NCBI GenBank assembly: GCA_037127315.1
Contig: JBBBDQ010000349.1
Coordinates: 471,001 to 535,000 of the forward strand
Source of the DNA: Ascarosepion bandense
Lineage: Eukaryota; Mollusca; Cephalopoda; Sepiida; Sepiidae
DNA length: 64,000 nucleotides
Direction of reading: 5' to 3'
Part shown: in pieces, positions 42,725 to 54,107 of the stretch
Numbering within the stretch: the first letter of the stretch is position 1
Layout of the letters: the number at the start of each line of letters is the position of its first letter
Translations under genes and position numbers: made by a program
Notes under the pieces: model-generated
The model's database searches: none
What the model saw: the letters and a program-made list of their open reading frames with translations, nothing else
What the model was told of the DNA's origin: nothing

Positions 42725-42790
42725 GAGGTTAGTGATTTGCTAAGTTTTAACTTAGTTAAGTCTAGTCAAAAAGATTTCTGCTAGGAAAAA
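42725..42790 (-). promoter_or_regulatory. palindromic leader upstream of the multi-head SINE-A
   Basis: The minus strand reads tttttgactagacttaacta then agttaaaacttagcaaatca, matching the leader at 16757-16815 and, more distantly, 7065-7100. Confidence 0.6.
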
Positions 42791-43438
42791 AATCCTTCAA
42801 ATTAGACATGAAAGTTAGAAATTATACAAAAACGGGCAAAAATGGATTTATTTTAAAATTGCAGATTAAAGTTATTATGCAAAAACTGAAAATCACTTTT
42901 CATTTCAATAACAAGGTAAAAAATCAACAAAGATTGATCAATTCTTATAACAGAACAAATAATAAAAATATATAAGTCTTTCAAACATTTACATTCTCCA
43001 TAACAGTCAGCAATCTACTATTCATTGGTTTTATTTAATCATTTACTTAAGCCGGTTGAAATTCCGACATGTGGGTGTTTATTTTCCCATAAGTCTACAA
43101 AGTGTTTGCCACGTCCATATGATTTCTTGTTCATAGTAAACTAGAGATTTTATATCGGATTCAGATCGGGACTTGACGGTAGCTATTACCTTATGCTAAA
43201 AAAAATCATGTTTAACTTTATATACATGAGAAGTAGCCTTATTATGCCTATAAATACTCACTTCATTTTGAAACTGAAAGACTAGGACTTGAACTATTCA
43301 AAAAGGTATTGTCCATAAAATTGTAAATGTTAGGACTCTTCAGTTAAACTCTTTCATCGACTTTTAGTGGTTGAATAAGGATTTGGTTGACAATTCCAGT
43401 CCATACCCACACATACCTTGGTGTCTTCGGTTTAGTTT
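42791..43438. other. AT-rich spacer, no gene seen
   Basis: Nothing recognisable. Confidence 0.45.
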
Positions 43439-43439
43439 A

Positions 43440-43930
43440 GTTGGTTTTGTTTTACAGCATATCAAACTCAATTGGGTTATTTAATGCCAACAAGATTTTT
43501 ACAATAGATTTGTATGAACAGAATATGTATTCGTTATGAGAAATCAGTTTGTAGATCAGGTTTAATTGACGAATTTTTGTAAAGAGTGTTTTATCAAGAG
43601 TCAGCTGTATTACTAGTATATATGTTATTTTCTCCAAAAATATAGCTGTTAATATTTTTTCTTAATAAATTTATTGCTGGTAATATTTTCTTCTCCAAAA
43701 ATGTATTGCTGGAATTTTCACTGTACAAATCTATTTCTACACTTTCATAGTTGTTTTGACTCCAGTTTGGGGGTTAACTATTTGCCTATAGCTGGCACCC
43801 TAACAGGTGCTACCACTGTGGGTCTGCGTGGACCTGAGAACAACAGCAATTAAGAGGTGGTTCCATGCTTCTCAAAATTTCCCAACCAGAAGCCTTGCTG
43901 CCGGATGTAGTTTATCGTCATACACAGGAC
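43440..43930 (-). repeat. Rep-88 dispersed repeat, single-unit copy
   Basis: Reverse orientation of the 37590-38345 repeat. It has one copy of the 88-bp-type unit (gagaacaacagcaattaaga, ggtggttccatgctt) at about 43830-43900, the middle block tttgggggttaactatttgc, and the end block gttttgttttacagcatatc. Confidence 0.7.
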
Positions 43931-44265
43931 GCCTCATTGTGAGGGGTTAATCCTCTGCAGAGATGCAGTCGGCGTATTCTAAAGCTTCAGCCGACAGGGC
44001 GGTTGCAGTCTTCTTTAAGCCGCTGGTAAATCAGCTTGAAATAAAACCATCTTTTGGTCATCTATTAAATCCGTGGAAATTATGTATTTTTTGGTTCAAA
44101 TTTGAAAACAGTTACTTTGATGATTGTAGTTTGCTTTGAAGATTTCTTGACAGATCCCAATTTGCGAAGTATATTATGCCTTTTATTCTTTGTTTTTATT
44201 TCTGAGATGAAGTATTTCCAATAATCTTGGAATTATTTCGAACTATTGTTCTCATCTTGGTTGAT
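43931..44265. other. spacer, no gene seen
   Basis: Nothing recognisable. Confidence 0.45.
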
Positions 44266-44268
44266 ATA

Positions 44269-44320
44269 GACGTTATAATAAACACAACGTTTCGACCAAG
44301 TACCCTCTGGTCATCATCAG
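44269..44320 (-). ncRNA. hammerhead-like core, Penelope-tail type
   Basis: On the minus strand CTGATGA (44320-44314) is followed, after one extra T, by gacca...tggtc, which pairs as stem II. Then comes GAAA (44293-44290), and cgtt...aacg with A15.1-U16.1 forms a stem III before a possible cleavage C at 44269. No complementary stem I was found, and the extra base after the core is unusual. Such motifs occur in Penelope-like elements. Activity is doubtful. Confidence 0.4.
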
Positions 44321-44889
44321 GTGTCCATAAATTGGCTGATGTGGATTATCTCGTTGATTATGCGATATATCCTGTAAAATGAATTATTTTTCTTCCATGT
44401 TGGAATTTGGTTCGTCACTACCAAGTCCAAGAATCGAACTCATGACCACTGGATGATACTAGATTCAAGATTATTGAAAATTGCTCATGTCAAAAATAAA
44501 TAGTAATTATGACAATAGGCACGAACTCACTAACATAATCCAGTTGTCAAAATCCATCTGACACTGAATATAAAAGGCTCCAAAAATACACCACTAACAA
44601 AGAAAAGTTAGCCATTCACTTTTATGTGTTTAGGCTTTACTAAACTTCTAATCATTGCTTTTGAGACAATAAACGTAGATGAGGAGTGAAAGTAGTTAAA
44701 ATAATAGCGGTGTCAAGGGAAAACTCTCCTTTTGACTTTTCGTTTTTGAGTTTTTGGTTTTTATTGTTTGCTTTTGTTGATTTTTATTTTATTTTATTTT
44801 ATTTTTTTTTTTGTATTGTAAAGTTCAAAGTTTTCTGTAATGGAATGCTTTCCAGTTTCCTTCTCCAAGATCTGAAATTCATAAATGTC

Positions 44890-45065
44890 CTTCACTAAGA
44901 CTGGTTGCCAACCAAGGCAATATAATCTAATCTACCATGATATTTAATGTATAGCAGGAAGGGGAAAGTGACACATCAATGCATTTTTCCCAGAGTATTA
45001 CTGAGAATGGAACTCAGCTGACCGAATTCACTTTCGCACCGATATCAGGTGCACTGACAGTACTA
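44890..45065 (-). mobile_element. degraded SINE-T
   Basis: The words gactggttgccaaccaaggc and aatctaccatgatatttaat at one end, and cgcaccgatatcaggtgcac at the other, are diverged SINE-T body and head on the minus strand. The middle is altered. Confidence 0.6.
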
Positions 45066-46851
45066 GCAAATTTTATTTACTATTCGGATATTTTTTCTGG
45101 ATTAGCTTCACCTGATCTTGAGTTTCATATAATGAATAAGTGTTACACGCCTGGATTCTCTCGACTGTTTTTCTTCAGCGACACCACGTTCTTTCCCGGA
45201 TTCTCCACAAAATGAACAGGTGACACCTTTTCAAATTAGCCCCGCGAGAGATTGATTAGCATGGAAAATTTGTCTTCACAAGAAGCTTGTCACGCCGAAG
45301 AAGTCAATACTTCATATGGTTGTGCCTGGTACAAATTGACATCTGTAAATATACGACATAACGCCGAAATTTGCCCACACCCGACTGGAATTGGGAATTC
45401 TGACAAAATGTGGTCAGTCGGGAATAATCTTCTGTTGAGGTAGTGAGGGTCTTTTGTTAGCTGTGTTGTAGACTCGGCAGAAGTAAATATGTCCCCCGCG
45501 ACGTCTTGTTACGCTATTAAGATTGATCTTGTCATATTTCACTGGAGACTGGCCACAAGGGAGTTAACAGACAGATATTCACAGAAGCGAGTAATGAAAG
45601 ACATCCTCTCACACACACTGACAAAGAACTTCAATGTGAGAATTTTACACACAAACGCACATTAAATTATGTCAGACCCAAAGAATCAATAACTCTCCTA
45701 AGCGCATATAAATTTATATGCAAGAAGCATTCAATAATCTGATAAATTTTATTTGGTATAGTCAATTCGAGGAAATCGGAAGATCATGTAGAGTCATTGT
45801 ACAGGTGTGTGAAAAGATTACTGATCAAATTAGCAGAAGGTTGTAAAATGAAGCATCTAAAACTGTTAATAGTAAAAAAAAAAAAAAAAAGCGATACAAT
45901 ATAAACCCAAGAAAAACTATTTTCCATTTTCCCAGAACATTTTGGTCAATACATTCAAAATTATCAAAAGACACCAAATTTTATGATTTCTAATGGAATG
46001 TGTTTTAACCCTAACCCTTACCCTGGTGCCATTTTAACTTCCGTCTTCTTTTTGCCACATTTTGAATTTAATTTTGGTTAAAGTTTCTACTTTCTGGATT
46101 TCAGAAGAAAAAAAGGAAATATTTCAAAATATCTCAATTAAATTTTTATTTTCCAAAACTATAATTAATAATTAAGGTTTAAATAATATAGCGGAAAAAA
46201 GACTTTTAAAATAAGGCCAGGGAATATAGTTTAAATTGAATCCAGATATTTAAAAACGATATGTAAGTTTTTAGTTTTTTTAAAAACATATATATATATT
46301 TTTTTTTTGCTTTTACTATTTTTAGTTTCATATACATTTTCATTTTTGATAATTGCTAATTTTTTTTTTTAATTTAATTTTTCTTATAAAACTTTTTAAA
46401 AAAACCGTTACTTATAAAAAGCCAGTATCAAACACCATTTTATAATGTTTGTTCCATATCTATACTTGTTCTCCTTCTTTAACTCTTCTTCTTCTTCTTA
46501 ATATTATTATTATCATTATTATTAATAGTAGTAGTAGTATTTCCTCCATTTTGACGCTTTAATTACAAGTACAACTGTATTTTTTCATTACAAGACGAGC
46601 AAGGTTTTTACAGACTTATATTTTTTTGTAAATTTCTCTATTTTATACTTAAAAACAAAAACTAAATATCACTTGATAAGAAGGACATACTATCGAAATA
46701 TTGCTTAAAATTATCAAACGCTGTTTTTTCATTTTCTTAAATAGCGCTCTTCTGGTCAGTGTCTGAAAAGTACTGAAAGAGTTACGTCACTCATTTTGTC
46801 TATTGATATTATTATGAAAGGATATTCTTTCCCTTCTTCTTCTTCTTCTTA

Positions 46852-46888
<37 letters not shown>

Positions 46889-47077
46889 GAATCCTTCCGT
46901 CCATCTTTCCTATTCAAGTGTACTGACGTTGTAATTTTTAATTTTTGATTAATTTAAAATTATTTACTGCAGATTACTGGATTTATTGTATTTGCAATCT
47001 TCCTGGTTGTTTCGATGACTAATAAATCTGCCAACGAGTGTTTTGCGTGAGATAGACAGAGTGAGAGAAAGTGAGAG

Positions 47078-47128
<51 letters not shown>

Positions 47129-47565
47129 AATGTACGGACGTTTCTACTACAACTTGGATGTAAATTTAACGTGATAACGTGATATTTATTTATTATATGA
47201 TTAACAACCCAACACCACCAAGACAGTGATATAAGAGGTTTATACAAGCCTTCAAAATATGTCTTCTGTGCCGCCTCCTTAAAGTCAAACGCAATTTACC
47301 GAAAAACTTTTTACGATTAACCATAGAAGGTTGTAACCTAAACGCGATATTATGTGTAAACTCAGCGTTTTTTTTTTTACTTTTTAAATCACCAGTTTAA
47401 ATTGATGTATATACGTCTAGATGTATATTTTTTTTTATCTCTGTAGGAAGCCTCGGATATGTTTCACAACTTGGCTTTGTGCCAAACACAACCGAAGTCC
47501 CCACAATTTAAAATATCAAAATATTGAAAAATAAGTGTTTTGTTTATAAAATTAGTGATATCTTA
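45066..47565. other. long gene-free stretch with microsatellites
   Basis: I see no supportable gene. Simple repeats: A run 45872-45888, (TTC)n and (TTA)n at about 46480-46545, (TTA)n at 46852-46888, (GT)n(GA)n at 47081-47130. The 63- to 95-codon frames in this stretch look like chance. Confidence 0.5.
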
Positions 47566-47570
47566 TTCAG

Positions 47571-47852
47571 TCAGTTAAGTGCTATACGTGATACACGCTT
47601 AGTCGATCATGTCTTGAAAGAGACATGACTGACTGAACAGAAAATTATCCTTCAGTAGGTTGCCATTACTTTCTGTGGTAGATTGGTTGTCGGCCAAGGC
47701 TATAGAACCAAATCTGTCTTGTTATTTAACACATAACTTGAGGGAAGAGGCGGGTTAATATCCTTCCCAGGGGTATTTGCGCGTAAGTGAATGCAAGGAA
47801 TTCAACTTTTGAATCGATAGTTTTGAGTCGATATCCACTGCACCACAACGCA
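47571..47852 (-). mobile_element. SINE-T copy
   Basis: A full-length body with the tRNA-like head (gttgtggtgcagtggatatc on the minus strand at about 47850-47830). The B-box region is altered. No clean target duplication was found. Confidence 0.88.
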
Positions 47853-47924
47853 CATCCTGTCCAAGTGGTTTTAAATGTACCGGAGTTAATTTTTAATTTT
47901 GGATTAAAGTAAAATATTTGCGGA

Positions 47925-48170
47925 GTTATCTGCTTAGTAGTGCAGTGAATATCGGCTTAAAAAGAGGAATCGGTAGAGGTGGGTTTTTAATATCCAGATG
48001 AGCCCGTTGCATTCGCTTATGCGCAAATACCCTTCAGATAGGTATTAATATGGCTCTTCTCCCTCCAGCTATGGGTTAAACAGCAGGACAGATTGACTTC
48101 TATAGGCTTGGTTGCAACCAGTCTACCACAAATGGCAACCTATTGAGTGAAACTCTTCTGCCCAGCGTAT
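47925..48170 (+). mobile_element. SINE-T copy, head-to-body, truncated
   Basis: tagtgcagtgaatatcggct, then ctatgggttaaacagcagga and gcaacctattgagtgaaact, are SINE-T in plus orientation, cut at about 48170 where the next copy in opposite orientation begins. Confidence 0.8.
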
Positions 48171-48355
48171 CTTTCTGCGGTAGCCTGGTTGTCAATCAAG
48201 GCTTTAAAGCCCAATCTGTCCAGCTATTAACCTGTAGCTGTAGGGAAATGACGGATTAATACCGTTTATAAAAGGGTACCTGCCGTAAGTGAATGCAACG
48301 AATTTAACGGAATTCGAATTCTGCTCTCCGGTTTCTCGTTCCAAGCCGATGATTT
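48171..48355 (-). mobile_element. SINE-T copy, truncated
   Basis: On the minus strand, head to mid-body (catcggcttggaacgagaaa to gctaccgcagaaaga). With the adjacent plus copy it forms an inverted pair meeting at the same body position. Confidence 0.8.
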
Positions 48356-48509
48356 TGAGTCAAGTTTAAAACAGAATTATTCTAACGTTTTTAATCAAGT
48401 ATAAACCAGCCGTATATGTATCTTTTGACTAAAATATAAACTGTTCCTTTTGACAGAATTATAAACCGGATCGATGACCACGTTAGTCCTGGGTAGTGAG
48501 ATAAAGTAC

Positions 48510-48670
48510 ATTCATGAGCAAGGCCTTTGATCAGGCGCTTGAAGGATTTCAAGAGAGTGGGACCGATTTTTAATTGCTGTTGTCCCCATGTCCACCCTGA
48601 TCCAGATGGTAGCACTTGTTGGAGTCCCAACTACAGGCAAACTGTTAACCACCAAACTAAGCCAAACATA
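48510..48670 (+). repeat. Rep-88 repeat fragment
   Basis: gagcaaggcctttgatcagg, then ttaattgctgttgtccccat and aaactgttaaccaccaaact, match the Rep-88 unit and its downstream block. Confidence 0.7.
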
Positions 48671-48904
48671 ATGAAAGTAATGAATACATTTTTATACTAA
48701 AAATACCATCAATACGTTACAAGGAAACAATTTTGGAAAAAAAAAAAAAAAAAAAAGAATTACCACCAATGTATTTTTGCAAAAAAAAAATAAATAAATA
48801 AATAAAAATAATTCCGTTACACCTAATAGTGTGTACGGCAGCGTTTTTGCTGTTTCCATATGGGGAAGGGTTGTTAGCCCAAACCTGGAGGAAGGTGACT
48901 TTCT

Positions 48905-49030
48905 AAATGTAGCTTAGACGTGTCACACGCCCGAAAGTACGGAGTACCCAGTGAGGATCAAGCTTACTACTCAGTTATAATGATTCTAGCAATATGAGTT
49001 TGTTAACCATTACACCACGCCGAGGCACAC
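48905..49030 (-). mobile_element. tRNA-like repeat, second SINE type (copy 1)
   Basis: The minus strand reads cggcgtggtgtaatggttaa (A-box-like) and, about 55 bp on, gcttgatcctcactgggtac (B-box-like). The same sequence recurs at 49205-49330 with few changes. It is distinct from SINE-T. Confidence 0.7.
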
Positions 49031-49204
49031 TTTTCATGTTATAGTTTTGATGAATTTATATTTGGGAATAAAGTTACATTTCTTAAAGAATTTGTCGAAC
49101 ATTATATGGATTAGCGTCATGAAAGAGTCCTTTCATGTTTGTTGCATGTTTGGTTGGTATTTTTTAACAGCATATCAAATCTCTAATGCCAAATCTAAAT
49201 ATTT

Positions 49205-49330
49205 TCTATGCGTCGCTTAGACGTGACACATGACCGATAGTAGGGGGTACCCAGTGAGAATCAAACTCACTACTCAGTTGTAATGATTCTAGCGAGATGA
49301 GCTTGTTAACCAGTACACCACGCCGATGTA
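49205..49330 (-). mobile_element. tRNA-like repeat, second SINE type (copy 2)
   Basis: Minus strand: cggcgtggtgtactggttaa and gtttgattctcactgggtac. The two copies are about 300 bp apart in the same orientation. Confidence 0.7.
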
Positions 49331-49427
49331 CCGTATATTTGCAAAGGAAATTAATAATTCTCCCAAGAAAATGAAACGACCAATTATATATATATACTGC
49401 TTAAAAAAACGATGACCACATTTTGAT

Positions 49428-49710
49428 GCAGGTACCTCTTCTACAAGTACTTTCATGGCCACTGCTCCGATGAACTTAAGTCATTGGTGCCGCCTAGATA
49501 GAAATTTACACGAGATACTAAATTGGCAACGATGTCCCACCCTTTCACAGTGAAACCGATAAAATATAACCGCAATTTCTACTCTAACAGCTTCTATTCT
49601 CGCACTTCCCGCCTCTGGAATTCCCTTCCACATGCCTGCTTCCTCGATGGCTACAATCTCCAGGAGTTTAAGTGTAAGGTCAATAGACACCTCTTAACAC
49701 ATTAACTTTT
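49428..49710 (+). mobile_element. LINE-A C-terminal fragment lacking its tail
   Basis: It encodes FYKYFHGHCSDELKSLVPPR then, after a TAG, EFTRDTKLATMSHPFTVKPI and SRTSRLWNSLPHACF ending at the native stop near 49703. The conserved 3' tail is missing, so it was cut on both sides. Confidence 0.85.
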
Positions 49711-49829
49711 GATTCAACTGTAAACCGAGACGCTGAAAATTTTTTGTCACTAATCTCAACCAGAATCATGTTTACCTTTTGACTTCAGTGTAAAAAAAAA
49801 GAACGTGTCTGTTGAACTGCCATTTCTTT

Positions 49830-50735
49830 GGTTTCTCTATATTGCTGTGTCAACTTGTACAGCGAGAATATTTTAAGAACTCTAGATGCTACACCAGAAT
49901 TTGTTATCGGAGGCCACAATTTGAACAACATAAGTTATGCAGATGATACAGGGCTGATTTTAGAGACGGAAAGAAAACTACAGGACCACCTACAGAAGAT
50001 AGCCGAGGAGAGTGACAAAAAAGGACTACAAATAAAAAGCAAGAAAACTGAATGCATTGTCATCAGCAAAAAGAACAACCCAAAATGCCAAATACAGGTA
50101 GGGAATACTAGAATCAAGCAAGTACAAAAATTTAAATACCTGCAAAGTATTATAACAAGAGATGGAAAGTTCAACACAGAGATCCGAAGGCGAATTGGCG
50201 TGGTAAAGGACGCGTTCCAGAAGCTAAGTAAAGTACTAAAACACAGGAAAATTTCCCTAAAAACAAAGAAGAGAGTGCTAGATTGCTATGTGATGTCAGT
50301 TCTTCAATACGACAGTGAATGCTGGACAATAACATCGAAGATGAGAAAAAAACTTGAAACAGTGGAAATGTGGTTCTACAGAAGGATGCTGAGGATATCA
50401 TGGACCGAACATGTGAGAAATGATGAGGTTTTGGAAAGAATGGCAATGAAAAGAAAACTAATAGTGAGCATCAGGAAGAGACAACTGAAGTTCCTGGGAC
50501 ATACAATGAGGAAGGAGGGCTTGGAGAACCTGTTTCTGACAGGCCAGATAGAGGGAAAAAGAGACAGGGGAAAGCAACGGATAACATATATGAAGGGCCT
50601 GATCAGGTGGATGATGGAACGGGGGTTGCGTGGAGTAACAGGATAAAACATATTAAGAGCCATCAGGGATAGGGAGACGTGGAGAGCCATGATCGCCTAC
50701 GTCCTGAAAGGGTAGGGCACATAGAAGAAGAAGAT
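49830..50735 (+). pseudogene. LINE-B (RTE-like) fragment, longest open copy
   Basis: The 272-codon frame starts just before the RT YADD box (SYADDTGLI at about 49935) and continues through the thumb and C-terminal region: KFKYLQSIITRDGKFNTEIR, ISLKTKKRVLDCYVMSVLQY, MWFYRRMLRISWTEH and FLGHTMRKEGLENLFLTGQI. A TAA at 50644 breaks the last 30 or so residues, which continue to cctacgtcctgaaagggtag and an agaagaag end. The upstream RT motifs and endonuclease are missing, so it is 5'-truncated. Confidence 0.92.
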
Positions 50736-50739
50736 ATTA

Positions 50740-51540
50740 CTGTGTCACATCCATCAATTTCTATATCAATACGCGTAGGTACATTTTCTCAATTTAAAGA
50801 AATATTGATAACGACAGTTTTCCGGTTCAAAAGTCAAAAGAATATCAATGAAGATTAAATATAGATGGCTGATATTTCTTGTGAGGAAAGGTAATTTTCC
50901 TTTCCTAAATATAACGAGGCTTGATCGAAGAAAGCCTGTGATGATATGAAAGTAACAGATTTGGGGGAATGTAGAGGGACCCTAAAACCAATTTCGGGGT
51001 CATTTAACCATTTGATAAGTGACATTATCATAAATCAACTTCAGAGATAGAATTCGATAGAAGCAATAACTTTTATTTCAAATGCGACAATATTCTTTCA
51101 TATTCGTTCAGTATTTTCGTTCGAAATTCTTTCATTTTCTCAGTTTTCAACTTCTGCAAAAAAGATAATAAAACTTCGAAGAGGATATGATCATAATTAC
51201 GCAAAAGATAATATTGACACCATTTGCATCACCTTGAAAGTTCTATCTAAGATGAAACATTGATAATATTTCTTTATCGAGATACGGATTTCTTCATTTT
51301 CAAATACTGTAACAAATGCATTTTAATCGCCAGTGTTGAAAATATTTTTGGTTTGTTTCAATCAAGAATCATGTTTTTAAAAATTGGAATTTTTGTATCT
51401 TTGAAATCTTTCCTAAAGATTATAAATTACATTAGACAATCCTATAATTCATCCATAAATTCTCTGCAAGTTTACTAAATGGAATTTTCCTTCAGAATCT
51501 TCTCCAACTCCTCAATTTCTCAAATTCTTAGCATCCCGTT
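50740..51540. other. spacer, no gene seen
   Basis: Nothing recognisable. Confidence 0.45.
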
Positions 51541-51547
51541 ACTGGGT

Positions 51548-52010
51548 TTGACGATAAACTGCATCCAGCAGCAAGGTCTCTAATTAATAAGTTTTGAGGA
51601 ATATAGAACCACTTCTTAATTACTGTTGTGCCCAGGTCTACCCTGACTCGGTGTAATAGCTCTTATTAGGGCCTCGGTTATAGACAAATAGCTATTCCCC
51701 AAACTGTGGTCAAAACACTATAAAATTATAAGAATAGATTTTCATAGCAATACATTTGTTAGAAAAGAAAATATTACCAACAATACAGGTTTGAGAAAAA
51801 ATATTAACAACAATATATTTTTGAAGAAAAAAATGTGTATATCAGTAATACAAAATCTTATTTACAAAAATACGTTAATAAAACCTGATCTACAAACTAA
51901 TTTCTTACAATAAATACTTATTCTATTCATACGAATCTATTGTAAAAATCTTGTCGACACTGAAGTTGATATTGCGTAAAACAAAAGCAACAAAACCAAA
52001 CGAACCAATC
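51548..52010 (+). repeat. Rep-88 repeat, single-unit copy
   Basis: It has the unit (ctgcatccagcagcaaggtc to ctaccctgactcggtgtaat), the block caaatagctattccccaaac, the tacatttttgaag-type short units and the end aacaaaaccaaac, in the same order as at 37.6-38.3 kb but with one unit. Confidence 0.75.
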
Positions 52011-52280
52011 AAATTCTGATTTCTTGATTGTTTTTGATTTCAAACTTTCTCATTGGTATCTTCTTATTGAAATTTACAAACACCTTTTCTGACTGTTGCA
52101 TTCATCTGCTGCAGTGTTAAAATGATTTTTTATTTCTGGTTTCAACACGAAGAATAATCGGTTTCAAAGCGGATTTTCAGTTTTGATTTTTGCAAAAATA
52201 ATGCGATCATTTTCTGCAAACAAATCTTAAAAAGTAATAATGAATTGAGTGCGACCTCCACAGAACCATCAGTTTAATGA
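52011..52280. other. spacer, no gene seen
   Basis: Nothing recognisable. Confidence 0.4.
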
Positions 52281-52284
52281 GCCA

Positions 52285-53095
52285 TACAACAAAACTGATC
52301 GTCCGATAGAGCGAGAAGCAGAATCAGGCCAGAGATAGGACAAGAACAATGCGGGTTCGTCAAAGACACTGGGACAAGGAACGCCATATTTATGATTAGG
52401 ATGCTTTCTGAAAGGGCAATACAAATGAAAAAAGGACTTCTACCTGTGCTTTTTTTGATTATGTGAAGGCATTTGACAAAATACGCTACAAAGGATTTAT
52501 GGAGATGCTCGGCAGCCTGGACATATTTGGGAAAGACTTAAGAGCAATCAAAAAACTTTATTGGCAGCAAACCGCTTTTATACGGACAGGTAACGAATTC
52601 AGTAGATATACAAAGATAGAAAGGGGCGTAGAACAAGGATGTGTCATTTCACCGGATCTGTTCAACTTGAACAGTGAGAATATTTTGAGGACCCTAGAGG
52701 TTATGCCTGGATTTTTCATAGGAGGTTACAATTTAAACAACCGAAGATACGCAGCTGATACAGTGCTGATAGCAGACACAGAAAGGAAACTACAAGACCT
52801 CCTACAGAAGGTAACTGAAGAGAGTGACAAGAAAGGACTACAAATAAACTGCAAGAAAACCGAATGCATGGTCATCAGTAAAAATGGCAGCCCAATATAC
52901 CAAATTCAGGTCGGAGATACTAGAATCAAGCAGGTACGAAAATTTAAATACCTGGGAAGTGTTCTAACAGAAGACGGAAAGTGCGACACAGAGATCTGAA
53001 GGCGAATTGGCATGGCGAAAGAAGCATTCCAGAAGTTGAGTAAAGTATTAAGAAACAGGAAAATTTCGCTAAAAACAAAGAAGAGAGTACTGCCT
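52285..53095 (+). pseudogene. LINE-B RT fragment with mutated YADD
   Basis: It covers the central RT: EQCGFVKDTGTRNAIF (read before the open frame, about 52340-52390), motif A FDYVKAFD, motif B GVEQGCVISPDLF, and the catalytic box read as YAADT at about 52747-52760, so the first of the two palm aspartates is Ala. It continues to KYLGSVLTEDGKCDTEI, a TGA at 52996-52998, then more frame to about 53095, where it stops abruptly at unrelated sequence. It cannot be active. Confidence 0.9.
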
Positions 53096-53139
53096 GGCTA
53101 CAGCAGTAGTGAACAGATAATTTAGAGAGTTAAGTTGAA

Positions 53140-53345
53140 GGCGGGTAACTACATGGCATCCGGCATTGGCATTGCACATGGAATGAGTAATATATTTCCC
53201 AGTGATCGAAAGAAAGGGTTCAGTTCAAAATTTCTAGCATTTGAAGATCGGGGCGTGCAACGGCCGAAACGTTGCACGCCCCGTTGCATGGCAATAAAGA
53301 TAAGGACAACAGTCTGAACAGTGTAAATAATTCTTCCCGCCTTGT
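53140..53345 (+). mobile_element. Penelope-like 3' region with perfect GC hairpin
   Basis: At 53250-53282 a 13-bp perfect stem (ggggcgtgcaacg with cgttgcacgcccc) encloses gccgaaa. The order ttgaagatc, hairpin, GAAACGTTG followed by tggcaataaagataaggaca resembles tails of Penelope-like elements. It lies between two LINE-B pieces and may interrupt one LINE-B copy. Confidence 0.45.
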
Positions 53346-53765
53346 TTGATTTTTTAAAGATTTTTTGGTAAAAAATAAATGCAGTTATGTAATTATAGTT
53401 TAATCATGAAATCATATTATTCTCTTGAATTAATTATAAAGGTTAAACTTCATATTTAATGTCTTTTCACTTCATTCCACAGGAGCTGATGACAACGCTT
53501 TTCCCTTCATATGTGATCAGCTATGCCCGATTTCATCGTCTCACTGTGGTTTTTTGATGTTCCTCCATACAGGTTGATATGCCGTTAAACAAAAACTTCC
53601 AAACCAAAATATACTAAATTTTGGAATGCATGAGCAGGAAAAATCATCGTGTGGTAATTTCTGCAGTTCGGATAGATGATCTTGACAGTTCCGGGAGGCA
53701 GTCTATCTAGCGGAATGAAAAGCACGTATACAAGCACAGAAACGTTTATGCAAAAGTTTATGCGA
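53346..53765. other. spacer, no gene seen
   Basis: Nothing recognisable except the word ggttgatatgccgttaaaca, which matches the end of Rep-88. Confidence 0.4.
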
Positions 53766-54107
53766 AAAGTTTATGTGATGTCAGTTCTTCAATACGGCAG
53801 TGAATGCTGGACAATAACATCGAAGATGAGAGACAAACTTGAAGCAGTGGAAATGTGATTTCACAGAAGGATGCTGAAGATATCATGGACCGAACGTTTG
53901 AGAAATGATGAGGTTTTGGAAAGAATGGCAATGAAAAGAAAATTAATAGTGAGCATCAGGAAGAGACAACTGAAGTTTCTGGGACATGCAATAAGGAAGA
54001 ACGACTTGGAGAACCTGTTTCTGACAGGCCAGATAGAAGGAAAAAGAGACAGAGGAAGACAGCGGATAACATATTTGAAGGGCAGAAAACACGGAGTAGA
54101 GCCCTGA
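53766..54107 (+). pseudogene. LINE-B C-terminal fragment
   Basis: YVMSVLQYGSECWTITSKM, a TGA at 53857 in the Trp position of MW, then ERLRNDEVLERMAMKRK, SIRKRQLKFLGHAIRK and NLFLTGQIEGKRDR. It begins about where the 52285-53095 fragment ends (DCYVMSV follows RVL), so the two may be one copy split by about 670 bp that carries the Penelope-like tail. Confidence 0.88.

Noticed and set aside
45252..45443. 63-codon frame as a small host gene
   Set aside because: No domain, no conserved features and no evidence beyond length.
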